DNA of 7,572 nt from an uncultured beta proteobacterium (GTDB lineage Bacteria; Pseudomonadota; Gammaproteobacteria; Burkholderiales; Burkholderiaceae_C), in assembly GCA_903958915.1 (NCBI GenBank), contig CAJBVC010000115.1:1-7572 (forward strand), given 5' to 3'. Under the pieces are notes generated by a model, which had not been told where the DNA came from, searched no databases, and saw only the letters and a list, made by a program, of their open reading frames with translations. The translations under genes and the position numbers were made by a program. This document shows, in pieces, positions 1 through 5,777 of this stretch. The first letter of the stretch is position 1. Every line of letters begins with the position of its first letter.

Positions 1-1677
1 ATGATGAAGAAGAAGAACCCCCATGTCCGTCCAAATGACGAGAACACGCGCTTCATTGCTGGACGCGCTCCAAACGCATTGGACGACCATGAAAGTCCAC
101 TAGACACGGAAAATCAAGCGCCAAAAACTGTCAGACTATTGTCGAAGGTCGACTCTTTCGGTCGCCTAACCGCAACCGTTGGGTTTCAGCTTGTGAGTTG
201 CGCGATCCCGCCCAGAACCAAACTGCACGCGAAGCAAGTTAATGAGTTTTTTGCTGGTGAGTTGGAGTTGTCCAGGGACGTTCGAGCCGCACTTCATCTC
301 TTTGTTTCGGAGCTGCCAGTTGGAGCTGCCTTTATAACCGAGTACTTTTTTGTCCCTGCAGGTGATGGTGGGGTTGAAGTTCGGCTACGGTTACTAGTAA
401 AAAGTGCTCCTCTGCCTCTGAGTCAGGTTCTGCAACAGGTTGACTTGCTTGCATATGAATTGGGCATGTGCTTAAGGATTTTGACTGGGTGGTACGCTTT
501 TGATCCCGTAGTTTTTAGTGATAGGGATCTGGCTGATCAGAGCTCCTCGCTCACTTCACTGCACGTGCAGTCGCGGTTGTTTACGTCGGATTCGCCCACC
601 CCAATTGGCTTCGTAAACAGTGGCAAGGGAAGATCGAAAACACGAGTGTACTTTCCGCAGCCTATTACCGGTGATTTATCGGCGGATGGAACAAAGACTG
701 ATGCACAGCGTCCACTTCTTCTCCACAGTTCCGGACGGAGTGTTTTGGTGTCAACTTTGAGGGCCGCACGCGGCATCAACACCCCGATGACGATTCGCGT
801 TTGCCTCAGGCGCAGGAACTTGGAACCAGCTTCACTGAATGCCATTGAGTCGGTCAAAGAGAGCGTCTCAGCGGCGATTCACAAATCCAATTTCGAAGAG
901 CAATCAGATTTGAGTACCGGAAGAGCGCGCGGTGCTGCACAGCTTGCTGTTGATCATCTATTCCTACAACCCGAGTCTCTCGAATTGCATGTCGAGACCG
1001 ATGGTGCATTTGACAAAGGTCGCCAGCTTCTTGGCATTTTAGGTCGGGAGTTAGTTCCAGACTTTGCGACAGAAGTCAGACGGAACGACCAATCGTTGGA
1101 TTCCAAGCGACGCAGTATCAAGGGTGATGTTTCAGTTGACCTGAGCCAACTATTCGCTCCTGGTAGCGCACTCCCACCGCTTTTGCCGAGCCCTGAGGAA
1201 CTTGAAGCACTGAACTTTCCGCGACACTTTCCCAACCCAACAGTCGTATTCCCAAGTGAAGGCTTGCATTTGGGCAAGACACAGATTGGCGGTGTCACCG
1301 TAAGTGTGAGAATGCCGCTCAACGATAGAAGTAGGCACATGTATGTCCTAGGTGCAACAGGCACCGGAAAAAGCACATTGATCTACAACATGGCCGTTCA
1401 GGATATGTTGACGGGCTGTGGTCTCATGGTTTGCGACCCCCATGGCGACCTATTTGAACAGCTGCTACTGGCAGTCCCACCAGACAGAAAAGGTGATCTC
1501 GTCTTGATTGATCCAGAAGACGAACGATTTTGTCCTTCCTTGAATCCATTGGACTTCGGAGGCACACCGCGCCTTGAAGATGTGAGCCGCGTCGCGAACG
1601 ACATGATGGACATCTTTAACTCCCTTTACGATATGCGCGCATCGGGTGGACCCGGTTTCGAAGACTATTTTGGCTAA
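1..1677 (+). CDS. HerA/VirD4-like P-loop ATPase, 3' end truncated by transposon insertion
   Basis: This reading frame encodes 558 residues and opens with two ATG codons at the first base of the window, so the true start and its ribosome binding site cannot be checked. Residues 451-459 form a clear Walker A motif (GATGTGKST, K457) preceded by RHMYVL. It is followed by CDPHGD (478-483) and by LVLIDPED and SLNPLD, an arrangement typical of HerA/VirD4/TraG-type DNA-pumping ATPases (DUF87 or TraM-recognition families). I do not recognise residues 1-440; no signal peptide or obvious membrane segment is visible. Walker B and the arginine finger of this family lie further downstream and are absent, because the frame runs into the transposon at base 1672: the final Gly codon (GGC) and the TAA stop are the transposon tip. 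The product is therefore probably inactive, a gene broken by insertion. Its original role is inferred to be DNA translocation, as in conjugation, mobilisation or a HerA-type system. The family call is fairly secure; the specific role is not. Confidence 0.8.
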   Translation: MMKKKNPHVRPNDENTRFIAGRAPNALDDHESPLDTENQAPKTVRLLSKVDSFGRLTATVGFQLVSCAIPPRTKLHAKQVNEFFAGELELSRDVRAALHLFVSELPVGAAFITEYFFVPAGDGGVEVRLRLLVKSAPLPLSQVLQQVDLLAYELGMCLRILTGWYAFDPVVFSDRDLADQSSSLTSLHVQSRLFTSDSPTPIGFVNSGKGRSKTRVYFPQPITGDLSADGTKTDAQRPLLLHSSGRSVLVSTLRAARGINTPMTIRVCLRRRNLEPASLNAIESVKESVSAAIHKSNFEEQSDLSTGRARGAAQLAVDHLFLQPESLELHVETDGAFDKGRQLLGILGRELVPDFATEVRRNDQSLDSKRRSIKGDVSVDLSQLFAPGSALPPLLPSPEELEALNFPRHFPNPTVVFPSEGLHLGKTQIGGVTVSVRMPLNDRSRHMYVLGATGTGKSTLIYNMAVQDMLTGCGLMVCDPHGDLFEQLLLAVPPDRKGDLVLIDPEDERFCPSLNPLDFGGTPRLEDVSRVANDMMDIFNSLYDMRASGGPGFEDYFG

Positions 1678-1714
1678 ATGTGCCCATGCCCCGAAAATCG
1701 GACACTTTGTAAAG
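1672..1714 (+). repeat. Left terminal inverted repeat (43 bp)
   Basis: The outer tip reads GGCTAAATGTGCCCAT. The repeat matches the reverse complement of 7528-7570 with mismatches only at repeat positions 17, 26 and 36; the match breaks down after position 43. It contains the internal inverted repeat CCGAAAATCGG (1691-1701), which may be part of the transposase contact site. The length fits the 38-48 bp range of Tn3-family ends, but the tip is GGCTAAA rather than the common GGGG. The tip also supplies the stop codon of the interrupted ATPase gene. Confidence 0.95.
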
Positions 1715-1743
1715 TTGACCCCAATTGCGTACTGCTGAGGCGA

Positions 1744-2097
1744 TCAAGCCGCCTTCAAGTACATGTCAATGTGCATTGATGAATAGGGGCAAAGCACGCC
1801 ACCGCTATCCGTGCGCTCCAGCAATCCCAGCTCTGCCAGGATCACTACATCTTCGTGCACGCGCTTGACGTCGCGCCCCACAACGCGGCTGAGCTCGCGT
1901 ACCGACAATTCACCTTTACCCTGGGCCGCGCGAACAATCTCCCAGCGCTTTTCAGAGAGCTGGCCAAAGAAATGCCCCGGACTCTCAAAATTGAGTACTT
2001 CGCCCTGGTATTTGTCGGCCTGGGCCGTTTTGGCCATGGCGCGCAATGCACCCTTCCAGTCAGGCTGCAGAGTGATAGTCAGATAGCGCTCAGTCAT
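1744..2097 (-). CDS. tumA: TumA-like winged-helix antitoxin / transcriptional regulator
   Basis: The 117-residue product begins MTERYLTITL. Residues about 48-102 look like a winged helix-turn-helix: SEKRWEIVRAAQGKG, then ELSVRELSRVVGRDVKRVHEDV, then a wing at LLERTDSGGVLCPY. This matches the HVO_A0114/MarR-like DNA-binding family that accompanies TumE (DUF6516) toxins. The start is well supported: AGGAGA (minus strand, 2108-2103) lies 5 nt before the ATG, and the start overlaps the stop of the upstream toxin gene as ATGA, so the two are translationally coupled. The toxin-first order is usual for this type. The N-terminal 45 residues presumably bind and neutralise the toxin, and the winged helix presumably represses the pair's promoter; both roles are inferred. 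The gene ends 29 bp from the left terminal repeat. Confidence 0.85.
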   Translation of the reverse strand: MTERYLTITLQPDWKGALRAMAKTAQADKYQGEVLNFESPGHFFGQLSEKRWEIVRAAQGKGELSVRELSRVVGRDVKRVHEDVVILAELGLLERTDSGGVLCPYSSMHIDMYLKAA

Positions 2098-2378
2098 GGT
2101 GCTCTCCTGGCAGCGACGGCTGCGATAAAGTCTTCAATCAGTTGTTCCACGCCGGTGAAGGCATAGGGCACTTCGACGCCATCTAGGTGACAGTGATCAC
2201 CCTTGCCGCGCTCGTTGTCGAAGCCGACGATGCGCACACCGTCCACCACGTACACGGCGCTGTACTTATAGCCGTGGTCTGTTGGCGGGACGGGTTGGGG
2301 CACCTTCCAAATCACCACCTCAAGTATTGAGCCATCGGCTGTGATGTCTTTGAAGCGAGTAATGAGTTGGGCTGGCAC
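2094..2378 (-). CDS. tumE: TumE-like toxin (DUF6516) of a type II toxin-antitoxin pair
   Basis: From the GTG at 2378 this encodes 94 residues beginning MPAQLITRFKD. Family hallmarks are DGSILEVVIWKVP (15-27), a YKY at 37-39, and the highly conserved DNERGKGDHCH block (54-64), followed by an amphipathic C-terminal helix (VEQLIEDFIAAV). These match the TumE family of small toxins paired with a MarR-like TumA. The molecular target is not evident from sequence. The frame is open upstream to a TTG at 2426, but GTG 2378 is preferred: family proteins start close to this point, and a promoter with two operator-like palindromes occupies 2379-2424. No Shine-Dalgarno is visible before the GTG, and the predicted transcript starts within a few bases of it, so the mRNA may be leaderless. 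The gene overlaps the antitoxin start by 4 bp and follows tnpA on the same strand, about 100 bp downstream. Confidence 0.83.
   Translation of the reverse strand: MPAQLITRFKDITADGSILEVVIWKVPQPVPPTDHGYKYSAVYVVDGVRIVGFDNERGKGDHCHLDGVEVPYAFTGVEQLIEDFIAAVAARRAP
2103..2108 (-). promoter_or_regulatory. Shine-Dalgarno site of the antitoxin gene
   Basis: The minus strand reads AGGAGA, 5 nt upstream of the antitoxin ATG (2097-2095) and inside the end of the toxin gene. It is the clearest ribosome binding site in the window. The toxin gene has none, which suggests that the antitoxin is translated more efficiently than the toxin from the shared transcript. Confidence 0.75.
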
Positions 2379-2396
2379 GTTGGCAATTGTGACAAC
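2379..2396. promoter_or_regulatory. Operator-like palindrome 1 of the toxin-antitoxin promoter
   Basis: GTTGGCAATTGTGACAAC is an imperfect 18-bp palindrome with arms GTTG and CAAC and core CAATTG. It covers the -10 box and ends directly before the toxin start codon. It matches the reverse complement of palindrome 2 at 16 of 18 positions. The TumA-like winged-helix protein is the obvious candidate ligand, by analogy with autoregulated toxin-antitoxin operons. Confidence 0.6.
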
Positions 2397-2414
2397 ATGC
2401 TCTTGTGTTGTCAA
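2386..2414 (-). promoter_or_regulatory. Predicted promoter of the toxin-antitoxin operon
   Basis: On the minus strand a perfect -35 TTGACA (2414-2409) is followed after exactly 17 bp by CACAAT (2391-2386), which matches 4 of 6 bases of the -10 consensus. Transcription would begin near 2379, one or a few bases before the toxin GTG at 2378. Both boxes lie inside the two palindromes at 2379-2396 and 2407-2424, so binding of a regulator there should block RNA polymerase. This gives the pair a promoter separate from that of tnpA. Confidence 0.6.
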
Positions 2415-2424
2415 TATTGCCAAC
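2407..2424. promoter_or_regulatory. Operator-like palindrome 2 of the toxin-antitoxin promoter
   Basis: GTTGTCAATATTGCCAAC is an 18-bp palindrome with a perfect CAATATTG core, and flanking T and A (2406, 2425) extend it to 20 bp. It covers the -35 box. Its centre is 28 bp from that of palindrome 1, with a 10-bp spacer between them, and the two copies are in inverted orientation. Confidence 0.6.
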
Positions 2425-2455
2425 AAACCACGAATTGAGGAGAAAAGCGACGGAG

Positions 2456-2479
2456 CTTTCCGGGAGGCAGCTTGGAAAG
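2456..2479 (-). other. Stem-loop directly after the tnpA stop codon
   Basis: On the minus strand CTTTCC (2479-2474) and GGAAAG (2461-2456) can pair around a 12-nt loop, beginning 1 nt after the tnpA TGA. A pyrimidine-rich stretch with only four T's in a row follows, so it is at best a weak terminator or attenuator between tnpA and the toxin gene. The stem is only 6 bp. Confidence 0.3.
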
Positions 2480-2480
2480 A

Positions 2481-5400
2481 TCAGTCAAATAGATCTCCTT
2501 GGCCAGGTTGTGTGGCGTTGCTCCAGAATACCGAGTCAGCATACTGTGCCGCCAAGGCATCCAGATCAATGTTGGGGTTCTCGTCGCTGAATTCGAACGA
2601 CCCAAACATGTTCACGTGCTGCCACGCCACCGGCGACATGCCCTGAATGAAAGCGATGGCGTCCAGATCTCCTGCCGCCACCTTCTGTTCGTACACTTTG
2701 GACAGCAAGGCCGTGTTGTAGTAAATGACCGCGTTGGCAATCAGCCGGGCGCAATCGTTCCAGACTTGCTGCTCGGTTTCCGTCTGAACCTTGAACTTGC
2801 CGCCATTGATGAATGACACCGCCCGGCGGAACCGGTGATAGGCCTCGCCCCGGTTGAGCGCCTTTTGTACACTCTGACGCAGCTCGACATCGTCAATGAA
2901 GTCCAGAATGTAGATGGTGCGAAGGATGTTGTCCAACTCCCACAAGGCCTTTTTGGTGTTGTTTTGCCGGGCGTAGCTGCTGAGTTTGCGTACCACGGTT
3001 GCCTGGGTTGTGTCCTTTTGAGCAAGGGAAGCCAAAATGCGCTGGACGTTGGGCCATTCGCTGATGATCAACTCTTCGTCGACCCTATTGCTTGGTCGAA
3101 TCAGCATATCGGCCGGGTACTGACTTGGCAGGTTGAATCCGACGAGGGAAGCGGTTTTCTTCTGCACGGTCTTATAGCGCGGGGCAAAGCTGTACCCGCT
3201 GGCATACAAGCACAGAAAATTGACCTGGTTGGCCCCATGCGTATCGGTCGAGTGGCGTGTGGGCTTGATGTCGGACGTGTTGTTGTAGAGCAGATCGAAT
3301 ACGAAATGGCTCTCATGTTCGTGGGTGCCGATGATCTTGGCGTTGATAGGCACGTGGTTGGCAACCAGGGTGCAGGCGCTCACCCCCTTGTCCAAGCCGA
3401 AGTACTTGGGCGAATAACGGGAATTGAATGTGTTGATCTGCGTCTCGAAGCGCTGGCCGTCGCTGCTGGAATGCAGTTCATCGCGGATATTGAAGAGCTT
3501 AAATGCCGGCAGCTCGGCCGTGGCATTGCTGATGGCGTCATTGGCAGCGTGCACGGTATCCGGGCTCAGATAGCTGCGCGCAGTGGTGATCAGGGAGGCG
3601 TGGCTCAAGCCCGAGACCTCTGCCATCTTGCCCAATCCCATGTTGGTGCCATACGCCACCACGCAAGCCAAGATTTGGCGCAGATCGGGCGAGTGCTTGA
3701 CGGATCGGTTCAGTACATGCTCGAAGGTTTCCAGAAAATCAGTCTCTTTGTTCACGAAGCGCAGCAGATCGGCAACAGCGATTCCGGGCAACTGGCTGTA
3801 AAACGGGGCATTGCTGACCTCTGGCGCAGAGGGGTAAATCAGGGACCAACGCTTCTTGTCGCCTTGGCCCACGACCTTGATGTTGGTATTGATGCAGACG
3901 GCCACTCGCTGATTGACGGTTACCAACCGGTCTTCGAGTTTGGTGCGCAAAGTCGCCAGCGTCTCCTCGATGGGTGTGGATAAGACTGGCTGCCCGATCT
4001 CAGCCAGCACAGCGTCTTTGTGCTCCCAGCGGGCATTACTGATCAGATCATCTTCAAACTGGCGGAACTCGTTGCTGTGATTGACATACAAGTCGCCGGA
4101 TTCCAGCGCATTGCGCAGAAGCCTGTAGACCAAAAACTCGTACCGATCCATGTCGAGTGTCTTGCGCTTTTCTCCGTCCTCGCTGGTCTCGACATACAGG
4201 TGTTTTTTTAGCGCCGACGCAATGATGGCATCAGGAAACTTTGAGGCGTCTGCCTGGCGCAGTGACTTGTCTTGGCGAAACATGTCCTGCATGAGAGTGA
4301 TGGCGCTGATCAATGGCGCCGCGTCTACGCGCCCTGAAAAGTCGAGTTCCTTAAACAGATGACGCAAGTTGCGCTTGATGGCCCTGGAGAGCTTGGCAAA
4401 GTAAGACCACTCGAAGGCAACTCTGTCAAAGTTGACGTCTCGCAAGTAGTCGGCAACAAACGGGAAAGCCTTGGGGTCCAGCAATTCAAAAGCCCGCGCC
4501 TTGACGGTGGAAAACGGACAATCGTCGGCGATGGACTCATCCACAAAGAGGCCCAGCACTTCACCGGCTGCGAGTAAATTTGTGCTCGCCTCGGAGGTTG
4601 CCAGATGCATGGCGTCATTCGCGGCAATCTTGGCGTGCTTGTCGAATTGGCCGACCAGATAGATGAAGGCCTCCAGCAAATTGTCATTGATCTGGCGGTA
4701 CCGGTGGAAGCAGAAGCACAGCAGAAAAAGTCTTGCTCTGGGGGACGCCATACGCCTGAGTTTGTAGCGGGTGTAGAACTGGACCAATGATGCGTAGTAC
4801 TTGACACTTTCATTTGACAGGCCTGCGCGCGGCACGAAGGTGAGAGCAAATTGGTGAGTCGCAGAAAAGAATTGGCGTCGCTCCACCTCCTGACGCAGCT
4901 CCTTATTGCCAAAGCTCTTGGGTTCACGCTTGATGACGCTCAGGGTGAGCAGGTTGTCATCATCGCCTTGTAGTAAATCGTCCAAGGTCTTTCTGACGTC
5001 CGCTGACATGTGCTCATCCATGATCTTCGTGACCCGCGCGTTCTCGCGTTCCAGTACCGCACCAATGAGGTCTTGCAATGTGCTGTAGCTGGGAGCGACA
5101 ATGCGTAGAGTTTCAAGATGGTGAAGTGCTTCGCGCAGAAGGTAGATGGGCTTGGTCGATATGGCCGCCGTACGCAGCAGTTTGCTGGTCAATTCTGCGG
5201 CGGCTGTACTGTCAAAGGCTTGGTAGGCACACAGTGCAAGAATGTTTTGCCGAATTCTGGCGCGCGTTTTTGCGACGGGCAGTTGCAACTCTTTTGTGTC
5301 AATGCCCCAGAAGTGCCGATCTGCGATATGGCGCAAATCGACCTGCACGTCTATGACTTGGAAGGTGAAGAATTGCCGCTTTGCTTTGAAGTACCCCAGC

Positions 5401-5576
5401 TCAAGGGTTTGGAACATTCCTAGTGCATGAGTTCTGGCCTGAGCGGATGCCATCTCTACCGGGCTCATGTCAAAGTAGCGCGATCGGTCGGCCTCGTTTA
5501 AGACCGGCATCCCATACAGCTCTTGGATTTCGGATTTGGAGAGAATGCTCAGACGGTGCGAATCGGGTACTGACAT
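2481..5576 (-). CDS. tnpA: Tn3-family DDE transposase TnpA
   Basis: The product catalyses replicative transposition: it cuts and joins the transposon ends to a target, giving a cointegrate. From the ATG at 5576 it has 1,031 residues, close to the roughly 1,000 of Tn3-family enzymes. The N-terminal part (about 1-165, including ILSKSEIQELYGMP and GYFKAKRQFF) fits the DUF4158 DNA-binding domain. The C-terminal part (about 595-985) is the Tn3 DDE domain, with catalytic D706 in SSSDGQRF, D778 in HSTDTHG and E911 in NRGEAYHR; the 72- and 133-residue spacings match Tn3 closely. GTNMGLGKM and SPVAWQHVNMFG are further family signatures. The frame is open upstream to a GTG at 5648, which would add 24 residues without family resemblance, so the ATG is preferred although neither start has a good Shine-Dalgarno. 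Transcription is divergent from the recombinase. No frameshift or missing catalytic residue is seen. Confidence 0.95.
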   Translation of the reverse strand: MSVPDSHRLSILSKSEIQELYGMPVLNEADRSRYFDMSPVEMASAQARTHALGMFQTLELGYFKAKRQFFTFQVIDVQVDLRHIADRHFWGIDTKELQLPVAKTRARIRQNILALCAYQAFDSTAAAELTSKLLRTAAISTKPIYLLREALHHLETLRIVAPSYSTLQDLIGAVLERENARVTKIMDEHMSADVRKTLDDLLQGDDDNLLTLSVIKREPKSFGNKELRQEVERRQFFSATHQFALTFVPRAGLSNESVKYYASLVQFYTRYKLRRMASPRARLFLLCFCFHRYRQINDNLLEAFIYLVGQFDKHAKIAANDAMHLATSEASTNLLAAGEVLGLFVDESIADDCPFSTVKARAFELLDPKAFPFVADYLRDVNFDRVAFEWSYFAKLSRAIKRNLRHLFKELDFSGRVDAAPLISAITLMQDMFRQDKSLRQADASKFPDAIIASALKKHLYVETSEDGEKRKTLDMDRYEFLVYRLLRNALESGDLYVNHSNEFRQFEDDLISNARWEHKDAVLAEIGQPVLSTPIEETLATLRTKLEDRLVTVNQRVAVCINTNIKVVGQGDKKRWSLIYPSAPEVSNAPFYSQLPGIAVADLLRFVNKETDFLETFEHVLNRSVKHSPDLRQILACVVAYGTNMGLGKMAEVSGLSHASLITTARSYLSPDTVHAANDAISNATAELPAFKLFNIRDELHSSSDGQRFETQINTFNSRYSPKYFGLDKGVSACTLVANHVPINAKIIGTHEHESHFVFDLLYNNTSDIKPTRHSTDTHGANQVNFLCLYASGYSFAPRYKTVQKKTASLVGFNLPSQYPADMLIRPSNRVDEELIISEWPNVQRILASLAQKDTTQATVVRKLSSYARQNNTKKALWELDNILRTIYILDFIDDVELRQSVQKALNRGEAYHRFRRAVSFINGGKFKVQTETEQQVWNDCARLIANAVIYYNTALLSKVYEQKVAAGDLDAIAFIQGMSPVAWQHVNMFGSFEFSDENPNIDLDALAAQYADSVFWSNATQPGQGDLFD

Positions 5577-5648
5577 GCGTAGGCGCTGGATAGGCGAGTG
5601 CGCAAGTGTGCGAACGGCCCAGTGACCTTGCGCGTGGCTCAGCAACAC

Positions 5649-5762
5649 TCAAATTGATGAAATTTGCGCTTGCTTTGAGCGCCAATAAGTGGCGGATTCT
5701 AATAACTCACGCGATAAGCTTTATTATCACAGTCGAACTGTCACTATTACTAACTGGCATTC
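5649..5762. other. Candidate resolution (recombination) site and divergent promoter region
   Basis: This AT-rich stretch separates the divergent tnpA and recombinase genes; Tn3 relatives keep their cointegrate resolution site in the same place. It is packed with short inverted repeats: CAAATT/AATTTG (5650-5655, 5661-5666), GCGCT/AGCGC (5666-5670, 5678-5682), CGCCA/TGGCG (5680-5684, 5690-5694), GATAA/TTATC with a 6-bp spacer (5713-5717, 5724-5728) and ACAGT/ACTGT with a 3-bp spacer (5729-5733, 5737-5741). The GATAA/TTATC pair is the best guess for a tyrosine-recombinase core because of its spacer length, but its arms are short. The same AT core offers -10-like boxes both ways (TATTAT plus, GATAAT minus), with no convincing -35. 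The functional role is inferred from position and from the adjacent recombinase. Confidence 0.5.
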
Positions 5763-5777
5763 ATGAAGAATCTGCCA
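5755..5777 (+). promoter_or_regulatory. Possible hairpin enclosing the recombinase start codon
   Basis: TGGC plus ATTC (5755-5762) can pair with GAAT (5768-5771) and GCCA (5774-5777), leaving ATG (5763-5765) in a 5-nt loop and a 2-nt bulge. This could limit translation from the first ATG and favour ATG 5778 just after the stem, or be half of a protein-binding site. It is a structural prediction only. Confidence 0.25.

Noticed and set aside
2379..2426. Longer toxin start at TTG 2426 (110 residues).
   Set aside because: The extra 16 residues do not resemble the family, no Shine-Dalgarno precedes the TTG, and the segment is occupied by a promoter with two operator-like palindromes. It remains an alternative.
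2835..3983. A long plus-strand open frame (about 380 codons) opposite tnpA.
   Set aside because: It lies wholly antisense to the conserved DDE domain of the transposase, has no recognisable motifs, and is explained by codon usage of the real gene.
5577..5648. Extension of TnpA to a GTG at 5648.
   Set aside because: The added 24 residues lack similarity to Tn3 transposase N-termini, which begin just before the ILSKSEIQELYG-type segment; neither start has a strong ribosome binding site.
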